A stretch of DNA of 14,869 nt from Methanosarcinales archaeon (GTDB lineage: Archaea > Halobacteriota > Methanosarcinia > Methanosarcinales > Methanogasteraceae): contig JAUWGA010000019.1 in the NCBI GenBank assembly GCA_030606635.1, forward strand, positions 1 through 14,869, read 5' to 3'. The translations under genes were made by a program, and so were the position numbers. Of the stretch, positions 5,927 through 13,187 are shown one piece after another. The stretch's first letter is position 1. The number at the start of each line of letters is the position of its first letter. Under the pieces are notes generated by a model. It searched no databases. It saw only the letters and a program-made list of their open reading frames with translations, and was not told the origin of the DNA.

Positions 5927-7657
5927 TCACCCGGACAGCCCAAACGTGGAATCGCGCTCGGTCCAGTCACCATCGCTGTCGGTATCGAACCCGTCGATTC
6001 GCCGCTGCCACGATATTCCTTCTGTCGAATGCGTGTATTCGATGCTGCTGTCAACCTCCCCGCCATTGTGGTACAGAAACACCTGTCCGTCGCCGTTGTC
6101 AAGTTGTACCTTCGTTGTCAGGTAATATCCGTCCGGCTCGATGGTCGTGCCTGCAGGAATATTGTAGGTAGCACCATCCTCGTTTTTGAGAACCCAGCCA
6201 CCGATATCGACCGAATCATCGCCGCAGTTGTACAGTTCAGTGGTCTCGTTTCCACGATCAGTCCCTATCGGGTTTGGCATCAGTTCGTTGATCACGATCT
6301 TCGGAGTGGACGAGGGCGCCGGAGTGGGGGTGGGCGTAGCGGTAGGTGTGGGTGAGGGTTCGGGTTCGCCCGGATCCACGACCGTCAGCACGAAATCCTG
6401 CTCTGCAAGGTTATCGGACGGATCCCTGCATTTCACACGGATGCTGTATGCTCCGACCTGAAGTGGATTGTCCGGATCGAATGAAGCGCCCAGCCCGGAT
6501 CCGCCACAGGTGATGGTGTACCTCAGTATCACACCGTGGTAAGGACCGACCACCGATATGAAAAATGTTGGGATGTCGATCGGTTCATTGAAAGAGAACA
6601 CGATATCATCGTTCACGCCGATAAAATCGTTGACAAGTGTTATATTTGGAGGGGTCTTGTCCGGAATGGAATTCGCAACCCCTGGCGTTCCGATGCGCCC
6701 ACACTCATATCCCAGTGAGGTATACCAGTTATCCGGATTTGTGCCATCCACCGGTTCGATTCGCTCCATAGACTGTCCGACAGCGTCGTTCTTCCCGGCA
6801 AACCAGTTCCCATCCCGGTTCACGATATCAACCCTTTTCGAGATCGGTGGAAAGCCGTTAAAGAGTTGCAGAACCTCTCCGCTGTTTTTAAGGGCTATGT
6901 TTGAGATCTGATCCGGTTTGCAGGTTGTGCCATCGTTTTCCGCGATCAGGTAATAGCCATGCGATGCTATGATCGCACCCGGTTCGATTGTGATATCGAT
7001 GGTGTCGTTGACCGCGCCCACGCCCCTCGTGATCGTCCAGTTTCCGATGCAGATGGTACGATCGAGCGTGCTATATAGCTCGATGTACTCCTTCTCGTCC
7101 CACATGATTTCATTGATCACCACATCATAGAGCAGCGGATCATACCCTTGTGCAGGCTCTGATGTGGCATTGACAGACGTATTAGAATTGGGGGTTGCCG
7201 CTACTGATGCCGCCTGCAGGTCAGCGGAGATTCCAGTCTGCAGAACCCTGTGATCGGAATCATCGGTTGCGACCGTAAGGTCAAGCATGCACTCCCGGCT
7301 CATGGGCAGCGTCCGTTTCTGATCCACCGGTACTGCGCATTCCATTGATGGTGTTTGTATCCATAATGAGATGTAGTCCTCTGTATCGGGATGCGCGAAT
7401 ACATTGAGATCGTATTGTCCAGCTGTTGTGACGCTGGTGACGCCACAGGTCTTATCCTCGATCTTTGCGAGGAGGGTGGTCTGCACCGGCGCAGGCGCGC
7501 CCCCTATGCTAACATTCCCGTAAAAGCGGAAACAGAACGAATCGGGTTGCGGTTGCGTTTCATCTGCACCGGCATTGACAAACATCACCAGTACAACCAC
7601 TATAACCACTATCAAAAATAACACAATGGCAGCTTTTTTAGTGGCAGATGCGATCAT
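5927..7657 (-). CDS. Membrane-anchored or secreted protein with two lamin-tail domains
   Basis: This 576-residue extracytoplasmic protein has an N-terminal hydrophobic helix (about residues 9-27) after KK, acting as signal peptide or anchor. A first beta domain at about 41-130 (CFRFYGNVSIGGAPAPV) resembles archaeal surface-protein modules. Lamin-tail domain 1 spans about 178-315 (VVINEIMWDEKEYIELYS, NWTITRG, HGYYLIAEND, LFNG). A bacterial Ig-like segment covers about 336-428 (TPPNITLVND to DFVLTVVDPG). A Pro/Thr linker at 431-453 is encoded by repetitive DNA near 6300-6365. Lamin-tail domain 2 runs from about 454 to the end (KIVINELMPNP, ELYNCGD, GWVLKNEDG, DGYYLTT). The family often occurs on extracellular nucleases and surface proteins, but no catalytic domain is visible here. 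No C-terminal sorting signal is seen; the protein ends directly after the second domain. Binding of a surface ligand is an inference. It ends with TGA and stands alone. Confidence 0.82.
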   Translation of the reverse strand: MIASATKKAAIVLFLIVVIVVVLVMFVNAGADETQPQPDSFCFRFYGNVSIGGAPAPVQTTLLAKIEDKTCGVTSVTTAGQYDLNVFAHPDTEDYISLWIQTPSMECAVPVDQKRTLPMSRECMLDLTVATDDSDHRVLQTGISADLQAASVAATPNSNTSVNATSEPAQGYDPLLYDVVINEIMWDEKEYIELYSTLDRTICIGNWTITRGVGAVNDTIDITIEPGAIIASHGYYLIAENDGTTCKPDQISNIALKNSGEVLQLFNGFPPISKRVDIVNRDGNWFAGKNDAVGQSMERIEPVDGTNPDNWYTSLGYECGRIGTPGVANSIPDKTPPNITLVNDFIGVNDDIVFSFNEPIDIPTFFISVVGPYHGVILRYTITCGGSGLGASFDPDNPLQVGAYSIRVKCRDPSDNLAEQDFVLTVVDPGEPEPSPTPTATPTPTPAPSSTPKIVINELMPNPIGTDRGNETTELYNCGDDSVDIGGWVLKNEDGATYNIPAGTTIEPDGYYLTTKVQLDNGDGQVFLYHNGGEVDSSIEYTHSTEGISWQRRIDGFDTDSDGDWTERDSTFGLSG

Positions 7658-7680
7658 ATCAGGGTCATCGAGTGGCTGAT

Positions 7681-7692
7681 ACTTATATGTTA
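7681..7692 (-). promoter_or_regulatory. TATA box for the lamin-tail gene, leaderless geometry
   Basis: On the minus strand, CATATAAGT is centred about 28 bases upstream of the ATG at 7657, and no ribosome binding site is present in between. Transcription would therefore begin at or within a few bases of the start codon, as in leaderless archaeal mRNAs. Confidence 0.5.
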
Positions 7693-7859
7693 TGGTGATC
7701 TGAGAGGGACTTTTTGTTATTTTCCGGTTAGGGAGCTCACAAGTAATAATATACCGGGAGCGTCACACCACCATCACTAAGAGGTACTGCATTGTATAGC
7801 AGGATCACTTAACGAACACTTATGAAATCTGCGTTGGTTTTAAATATCATGACGACTCC
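7693..7859. other. Intergenic stretch with no recognised feature
   Basis: This lies between the lamin-tail promoter and the putative mobile-element remnant. No long frame, clear repeat or RNA gene was seen on either strand. It does not contain the missing N-terminal part of the DUF4013 gene downstream. Confidence 0.4.
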
Positions 7860-8020
7860 ATCGCGAATGCATGAAACTCACGCGATCAATATGGCAGTCT
7901 CGCAATATCCTCGTTGGTATGGTTACTGATGAACTTAATCTTGAGCACAACGGTAAGATGAGTGGCAGGAAATCGCTATGTACAGGCTCTGGACTTAAGT
8001 CCGGGGTTTAGTGACTTCAG
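7860..8020 (+). mobile_element. Probable IS200/IS605-type remnant or MITE-like derivative
   Basis: Two palindromes bracket this stretch: arms ATCGCG (7860-7865) and CGCGAT (7881-7886), and the perfect palindrome GGACTTAAGTCC (7991-8002) followed by GGGGTTTAGTGAC. A GGACTT/AAGTCC hairpin running straight into GGGGTTTAG, with a short coding tail (GLKSGV then TAG) reading across it, resembles the right ends of archaeal IS200/IS605 elements that carry tnpB. Between the hairpins a 46-codon frame (7871-8011) runs from MKLTRSIW to SGLKSGV. It may be tnpB with its middle deleted, but its sequence is too short to prove this. The element ends where the truncated DUF4013 coding sequence begins. Exact ends are unknown. 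Confidence 0.42.
7871..8011 (+). pseudogene. 46-codon ORF inside the putative element, possible tnpB remnant
   Basis: This continuous frame starts MKLTRSIWQS and ends SGLKSGV at TAG 8009-8011; the final codons cross the GGACTTAAGTCC hairpin. No conserved TnpB catalytic motif (RuvC residues or the zinc finger) is present, so if it is tnpB only the ends remain. There is no ribosome binding site. It could equally be a chance frame; the assignment depends on the hairpin context. Confidence 0.3.
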
Positions 8021-8460
8021 GATGTACGTTGGGTAACTTATTTGTTTGGGAGTCCCTAACGTCAGCTATCGCTTCGATCCCTTCTTATGATATGATCGGT
8101 AGCGGCGCATCCGTTATCACCCTTTTAACAGGGTCCGGGTTATTCTTGCTCGGGGTTCTCCTGATGATAGTCATATCGGTTATTGCGAACATGGGAATTG
8201 CAAATATGGCGCATACAGGCAAACTTGGAGCAGCATTCAGGTTCGGTGAGATTCTACGCATAATCGGATCGATCGGTTGGGGCAGATACATTATCTGGTA
8301 TATTGTTCTTATCGTTATAGCAATGCTGTTTTCAGTGGTCGGGGTGCTCGTGCAATTTATTCCGATTTTAGGATCCCTGGCGTATATTCTGGTGATAGCC
8401 CCGTATGCATTCATCTTCCAATACAGGGCAATCGGTCTGATATACAGAGAAGGAATCTAA
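8011..8460 (+). pseudogene. DUF4013-like integral membrane protein, N-terminal part missing
   Basis: The frame gives 149 residues from a GTG at 8011 that overlaps the TAG of the preceding small ORF; recognisable family sequence begins near 8032 (GNLFVWESL). Hydrophobic helices lie at about residues 44-64, 93-113 and 119-137. The order of helices and the motifs IANMAHTGKLGAAFRFGEI and PYAFIFQYRAIGLIY match the C-terminal part of DUF4013 proteins, which are normally 200 or more residues with additional N-terminal helices. The missing part is not found in the preceding 170 bases, and the break coincides with the hairpin of the putative insertion element. The remainder has no internal stop or frameshift, so the loss may be recent or the fragment may still be expressed. 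It overlaps the convergent MtnA gene by four bases. Function of the family is unknown. Confidence 0.62.
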
Positions 8461-9476
8461 GAAAAGAGGTCATTCCACGATTCGGATTCATCGGGATACA
8501 CGACCCCTCCTTCAGTGATAACAGCAGTAACGTTCCCCACAGGCGTTGCATCGAACGCGGGATTATACACCGCGGCATCCGCTGGCGCAAGCATCACATC
8601 GTGGATGCGCCGCAGTTCGTCGGGATCCCGCTCTTCGATCGTGACGTCGCGCTCAAGCCGGGTAGGGTCGAACGTGGAGAGCGGTGCTGCAACATAAAAC
8701 GGTAGATTGTGCTCTTTTGCAAGCACCGAATGGGTATACGTCCCGATCTTGTTAAAGACCGCATCCTTCGTGATCCGATCCGCGCCAACGATCACCTTGT
8801 CGATCAATCCTTTCCGCATCATCAAGCCTGCGGCAGAATCCGGGATCAGAGTGACTGGTATCTTATCCTGCATCAGTTCCCAGACCGTGAGCCTGCTTCC
8901 CTGATTGAGCGGGCGGGTCTCGCACGAGATGACAGATATATCCTTCCCCCCTTCTACCGCCGCCCGGATCACGCCAAGCGCAGTCCCAACGTCCACGCAC
9001 GCGAGTCTGCCTGCATTGCAGTGCGTCAGCACGGTATCACCATCCTCAAAGAGCGCTCTTCCGTGTTTGCTAAGCCGCGTGTTTCGTTCCACGTCCTCAT
9101 CAGCGATTGCGGTTGCCTCAGAGAGTGCAATTCTCCTCGCTTCATCGATGCTTTTCGATCTTCTGACAGCAGCAATCACGCGATCGACACCCCACATAAG
9201 ATTGATCGCAGTCGGTCTCGTCTTTCTGATCCGGTCTGATTCGATCTCAAGATCACGCATGAACTCTCGAAACGTACCTGCGGTGCTTGTATGCGCTGCA
9301 AGTGCGACCCCGTAGCCACCGGCAGCACCGAGCGCGGGCGCACCCCGGATGCGGAGCGAAACGATTGCCTCGCAGAGTGCATGGACGGTTTTGCATTCGA
9401 TCGCCCTGTACTCGGAAGGCAGCAGGGTCTGGTCGATCGTGGTTATCGTGCCGCTGTCCCATCTGATGGTTCGCAT
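8457..9476 (-). CDS. mtnA: S-methyl-5-thioribose-1-phosphate isomerase (MtnA / eIF-2B alpha-like)
   Basis: This 339-residue cytoplasmic enzyme converts methylthioribose-1-phosphate to methylthioribulose-1-phosphate in the salvage of methylthioadenosine. It begins with the family signature MRTIRWDSG. Substrate-site residues RIRGAPALG lie at 42-50. The catalytic Cys153 is in THCNAGRLA, the catalytic Asp233 is in VGADRI, and the NKIGTYTHSVLAKEHNLPFYVAAP stretch follows from about 242. Length and motifs are full. Ribose-1,5-bisphosphate isomerase and eIF-2B alpha subunits are close relatives, but the MRTIRW start and HCNAG favour MtnA. The frame is open 24 codons further upstream, into the preceding gene; the family start at 9476 is preferred. 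The gene is 55 bases downstream of the GH94-like gene, with no functional link evident. It ends with TAG, overlapping the end of the DUF4013 gene by four bases. Confidence 0.88.
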   Translation of the reverse strand: MRTIRWDSGTITTIDQTLLPSEYRAIECKTVHALCEAIVSLRIRGAPALGAAGGYGVALAAHTSTAGTFREFMRDLEIESDRIRKTRPTAINLMWGVDRVIAAVRRSKSIDEARRIALSEATAIADEDVERNTRLSKHGRALFEDGDTVLTHCNAGRLACVDVGTALGVIRAAVEGGKDISVISCETRPLNQGSRLTVWELMQDKIPVTLIPDSAAGLMMRKGLIDKVIVGADRITKDAVFNKIGTYTHSVLAKEHNLPFYVAAPLSTFDPTRLERDVTIEERDPDELRRIHDVMLAPADAAVYNPAFDATPVGNVTAVITEGGVVYPDESESWNDLFS

Positions 9477-9531
9477 GGTCTGGATTCCTGAAATAGCCTT
9501 TATTTTTGGCAGTTCATTAAGTGATCGAATG

Positions 9532-12500
9532 TCAATGTAAGAATGCATCTATTCTTTCCACGCGACCCTCTCTCACATCATTCGCAAGCGGAGTATCGAG
9601 TACCTCGCCTTGCGATTCACAGGTCGCTCCATCGGCATATTTCAGAATATAGGAAGCAATCCCTGCCCTATCTTCTCCAAAGGTATCTTTCCTCTCGTCA
9701 TTGTGATAAACAACAACCGTTTTGCCGAGGAACTTGAATGCAAAACAATTCGCAGGTACCGTTACCTCAACTGTCCTGCCCTCACCATCATAAGTCTGGT
9801 ATACCTCTTCTCTCTCTGTGAAGAACACGCCCGGAAGTACTGGTTCGAGTCTCAATTTCAACCCCACCACCCCATCGACAAAGAATGGATGTTCTCCTGC
9901 AACCATGATTATCCACATATTGAGAAGTTCTGCTGATGCCCCTGTTAGCCTTGGCTGAAAACCCCTGCCGTGAAGCTTACTGCCCGGAAAAGCACTGCTC
10001 ACTATAAATGAACTATTCTCAAGTATACTCCGTCCATACGTTTCAGGGTTTAAGAAAGGCATCATCGTATTCTTGATCTCCTCATAATACTCCTCGTAAA
10101 GCCCGGCTTTCAATAACTCAAGCAAAAACTTATATTCCATGTGCAGGTAGACGGATTCATTTTCTATCCATCCGGGGGGATACGCCCTTGCCCGTCCGAT
10201 CTCGAAAGGTTCTCTCTCTATGGATTCGCTTGTCTTGTACATCCTCAATTTTTCGTCATATATTCCGCTATTTTTAACGCTTCTGTATATCTCACTGGCT
10301 GATTCCTTTTTCACCTTTAACAGATGGACAGGACCCTCCAGAAATAACGAGATAGGTTTCTGTTTGAACTCCAATGGAGTAACAAGCGGAGAACCCGAAC
10401 CAGGTGATGATATCTCTTTTCTTTTGACTTCGTTTAAAAAATAGGTATAGCATACCCCATTTTTGTGAAACAATTTGTCTCGAGGCATCTCGCTAAAAAT
10501 ACTGTCCAGTAATCTAATGGATTTATTTAAAAAGTCTTTTACCGTGGATATCTTCATCTTCACATCTTTTCCACTTACGCCAAGTCTGGTTTTCTCCCTA
10601 TACTCTTCCTTTATCCTGTGACTTTCATCCCAGAATACAAAAGCCCTGTTTTCATCCACCGAATTCAATCGTTCTTCGATCGCTTCCATTAGACCAATGA
10701 TAAAGATATACAAATCCTCAAAGAGAGATACAGACTCATCACCGTTCATTTTGATCGTCGAGATGGCATCAGAGAGAAATGAACAGGTTCTTATAAGTTC
10801 CAGGGTCTCGCATATAGATGAAGCCATGAGTCCGGGCATACCATTCAGTGGGTCATACCAGCCCGGTTTATCAGCCTCCATCTCTATACCGATTCCCTCC
10901 GGATCCAGTGACGATATTTTATTTGTAATAATAGATAATATTTTAACCAATAAATTTGTTAAATATATTTTACCCTCGCCGTACTCTGTCCTCACCCTGC
11001 AAGGGTATTCTTTCCTCGAGTTTATGAGATTTATTTTGTCCCTGTCACGTATCACAGCACCGTACTGCCTTACCGTCCCATCCACAAGCACGTATTTCCT
11101 GCTCCTTGGCATAACGATATCCGGATTGTCATAGAACGTATAAACATATTTATCCACCAGAATCTCTCTCAGCCTATCCGGGAAGATCATCAGAAAATTA
11201 TCGATCAAATCCATGTTGTAGGTCCAGTGATCTATCCAGTAACCCTCGTGCGGCTCTCCCACATCATTCTCCTTACAAAACGAGAGCATTGCAGCAACGA
11301 TCTCATCATAGTTTGATATTCCGGATCCGGTCTCTTCAATCTTCATTATGAACTCGCCTGGCGTAAAAGGCTTCTTAACCATTTCTAACAGATCGCTTAG
11401 CGATTCCGGGTCTTTTACAATCTTGCCGAGCCATTCTTTTAATGCAGGTACATCCTCAGCCGTGTAGGTAAGTCCGTTGACAACCAGAGGGTTGAACCCG
11501 TCGGTCTGAATCAAGTTGAAGAACGTGATGATATTACTGTCCCCCACCAGAGGATTGAACCAGACATCATTCCTGCGGTTCTGATTGACATCTCTGAAAT
11601 GCGAGTTGCCCTGTGATAGATACGTCTGTTCCAGTACAAAATGGTTATAATCCCGCTCAAGATCGCCATGCTTTCTTGAATATAGGTAGAATATGCTTTT
11701 ACTTCCCTGGGTTTTAAATACAACAGGCAGCCCACCCCTCAGAACATTGTCCAGAAATGTCTGAGCACAGTAACTGTCAAAATTCTTATCACTGCTGACC
11801 GTTGCTATGTTATCCTCGATCTCTCTGATAATTCTCCTGTTCTCTTCCCTTTTCGCCTCTATAACCCCCTTCTTCACAATATAACTTTTAAAATTCTTCA
11901 GTTTTTCTTTAGAGGATGTATTGCCTATAATAGAATAGAATACTAGCTCATCATCTACGGGTATATCCAGAGAGAGCAACGTGAAGGCGCACGGAGTCTT
12001 ATTCTCATACATCTGGTCAGAGTCTAATATTTTTTCTATACCATTCTTCTCAAATATCCATGGATACTCAAACCCTCCGGATACGCCGAAGATTGATTCG
12101 GGATCTACTGCATAGCTATCCTTGAGAATGTCACTCCGGTCGGATAAGAACGTAAAATAGAAATTGCAGCCCTCGACCTTCTGTACCTGCGGGGTATCGA
12201 GCGGGACCTGTTTCAATCTGAAAAGCGGTGTCCCATCGACGGTGTCCACCTGCATCATCGCTTCGATATGTCTCGCGATAAACTTTATGCAGTGTTGATT
12301 CATGCCAAACGGCAATATGAGCGGCAGACCGTCGATCAACTCTATCTTCAACCGTTTCTTCCTCTGATTCCTGATACTCACTCTTCTTACAAGCCCTGCA
12401 ACCGGCAGATTCACGAGTGGAAAATAATCTAGCGTTATTTGTATGCCCAAATCGTTATTAATTTCACTTAACTCTAATTCTTCTGCAGAAATTATCATTC

Positions 12501-12825
12501 TCTGAGATATTTTCTCATCTTCAGACGGTCTGAAAGGTTCATATAAGCAACCATCGGCGGTCTTTAAAAACGTCCTGAATCCCTGATTTCCGACCAGCTG
12601 GCAGGCTTTATTAAAGGAGAAGAATTCCATTATTGCGTTATCCTTATCTCTCACCCCCATGCTGGATATAGCCTGCACTCTATTGACATAATAACCCCAT
12701 AATGGAACCCCCCATTTCCCCCCTATGCCCGGGAAAAAACTGGAAAATGGTTCAGCCCAGTTATAGTTTTCGATAACAAAACGATTTTTGTTATCGAGAT
12801 AATATCTAGTTTTTTCTTCGTTCAT
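9532..12825 (-). CDS. Large GH94-like protein (cellobiose phosphorylase-like)
   Basis: This 1097-residue protein resembles the glycoside phosphorylases of GH94, which split beta-glucosides with phosphate, and long archaeal and bacterial proteins annotated as cellobiose phosphorylase. Visible signatures are the N-terminal NRFVIENYNWAEPFSSF and FPGIGGKWGVPLWGYYVNR (about residues 14-49), a beta-sandwich of about 300 residues, then the (alpha/alpha)6 barrel with GNSHFRDVNQNRRNDVWFN (406-424), comparable to the RDxxQD segment of GH94, and EGYWIDHWTYNMDL (527-540), where the acid catalyst region would lie. The C-terminal part has PPGWIENESVYLHMEYKFL and FQPRLTGASAELLNMW. No signal peptide is seen. 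It is more AT-rich than its neighbours and uses AGA, ATA and AAA more freely, which suggests transfer. Hydrolase or phosphorylase activity and the sugar cannot be told. It follows a GT4 fragment by 28 bases on the same strand. Confidence 0.72.
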   Translation of the reverse strand: MNEEKTRYYLDNKNRFVIENYNWAEPFSSFFPGIGGKWGVPLWGYYVNRVQAISSMGVRDKDNAIMEFFSFNKACQLVGNQGFRTFLKTADGCLYEPFRPSEDEKISQRMIISAEELELSEINNDLGIQITLDYFPLVNLPVAGLVRRVSIRNQRKKRLKIELIDGLPLILPFGMNQHCIKFIARHIEAMMQVDTVDGTPLFRLKQVPLDTPQVQKVEGCNFYFTFLSDRSDILKDSYAVDPESIFGVSGGFEYPWIFEKNGIEKILDSDQMYENKTPCAFTLLSLDIPVDDELVFYSIIGNTSSKEKLKNFKSYIVKKGVIEAKREENRRIIREIEDNIATVSSDKNFDSYCAQTFLDNVLRGGLPVVFKTQGSKSIFYLYSRKHGDLERDYNHFVLEQTYLSQGNSHFRDVNQNRRNDVWFNPLVGDSNIITFFNLIQTDGFNPLVVNGLTYTAEDVPALKEWLGKIVKDPESLSDLLEMVKKPFTPGEFIMKIEETGSGISNYDEIVAAMLSFCKENDVGEPHEGYWIDHWTYNMDLIDNFLMIFPDRLREILVDKYVYTFYDNPDIVMPRSRKYVLVDGTVRQYGAVIRDRDKINLINSRKEYPCRVRTEYGEGKIYLTNLLVKILSIITNKISSLDPEGIGIEMEADKPGWYDPLNGMPGLMASSICETLELIRTCSFLSDAISTIKMNGDESVSLFEDLYIFIIGLMEAIEERLNSVDENRAFVFWDESHRIKEEYREKTRLGVSGKDVKMKISTVKDFLNKSIRLLDSIFSEMPRDKLFHKNGVCYTYFLNEVKRKEISSPGSGSPLVTPLEFKQKPISLFLEGPVHLLKVKKESASEIYRSVKNSGIYDEKLRMYKTSESIEREPFEIGRARAYPPGWIENESVYLHMEYKFLLELLKAGLYEEYYEEIKNTMMPFLNPETYGRSILENSSFIVSSAFPGSKLHGRGFQPRLTGASAELLNMWIIMVAGEHPFFVDGVVGLKLRLEPVLPGVFFTEREEVYQTYDGEGRTVEVTVPANCFAFKFLGKTVVVYHNDERKDTFGEDRAGIASYILKYADGATCESQGEVLDTPLANDVREGRVERIDAFLH

Positions 12826-12850
12826 CGGGATAAAGGATCATGACTCAATG

Positions 12851-12857
12851 ATTTTAA
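12851..12857 (-). promoter_or_regulatory. TATA-like element before the GH94-like gene
   Basis: TTAAAAT on the minus strand lies 26-32 bases before the ATG at 12825, overlapping the stop of the GT4 fragment. No ribosome binding site precedes the ATG, so a leaderless transcript is plausible. Confidence 0.35.
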
Positions 12858-13120
12858 TACTTTCTGCCGTTCGCCACAACATCATCATACACATCTATTG
12901 TCGAATCTGCCACCATATCCCGCGTGAAATGCCGCTCCACCAGTTTTCTCGCCCTCTTGCCCCTCAGAGCCACCTCACCCATATCATCGAGGAGGATGCT
13001 GATGCTCCATGCGATGTCGCATGCGTCATTTCCATTAACGTGAACACCGGTCTGATCCGTTCCGGATGGTATGGCCTGATCACGGAACCCGCTCACGCCA
13101 CTTGCACCCTGCAACGTCAA
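12854..13120 (-). pseudogene. C-terminal fragment of a GT4 glycosyltransferase
   Basis: The frame gives 88 residues from a TTG at 13120, with an in-frame TAA two codons upstream. From FRDQAIPSGTDQTGVHVN onwards it reads like the end of a group 1 (GT4, GT-B fold) glycosyltransferase: the nucleotide-sugar loop remnant, an acidic DACDIAWSISILLDDMG helix, then GKRARKLVERHFTRDMVADSTIDVYDDVV. Full GT4 enzymes have 350-450 residues, so more than three quarters, including the donor-binding E-x7-E region, is missing. The sequence before FRDQ (TLQGASGVSG) does not match the family, and the DNA upstream is the promoter area of the divergent debranching-type gene. It is therefore a deletion remnant. Similar GT4 enzymes act as glycogen or trehalose synthases beside debranching enzymes, which fits the neighbours. 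Confidence 0.68.
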
Positions 13121-13134
13121 ACTTTACAAAGAGC

Positions 13135-13141
13135 TAATATA
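13135..13141 (+). promoter_or_regulatory. TATA box candidate for the debranching-type gene
   Basis: TAATATA lies about 50 bases before the ATG at 13188. Typical spacing puts the transcription start near 13164 and gives a leader of about 24 bases containing GGGAG. Confidence 0.4.
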
Positions 13142-13176
13142 GAAGTGTTGCCACTTTTACACAGTACTCATGAATC

Positions 13177-13181
13177 GGGAG
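13177..13181 (+). promoter_or_regulatory. Ribosome binding site fixing the start at 13188
   Basis: GGGAG is followed by six bases and then the ATG at 13188. It favours this codon over in-frame ATGs at 13170, 13191 and 13200. Confidence 0.5.
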
Positions 13182-13187
13182 TGTTCA

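Noticed and set aside
5799..5930. 44-residue N-terminal extension of the AIM24 protein
   Set aside because: It covers the likely promoter and is absent from the family; the start at 5798 has a suitable upstream sequence.
6300..6370. Tandem repeat or CRISPR-like pattern
   Set aside because: The repetition is the degenerate coding sequence of the Pro/Thr linker, without spacers or conserved repeat units.
8709..9315. Plus-strand frames opposite mtnA
   Set aside because: They are shadows of a complete enzyme with its catalytic residues.
9477..9548. 24-residue N-terminal extension of MtnA
   Set aside because: It overlaps the end of the GH94-like gene, while MRTIRW is the usual MtnA start.
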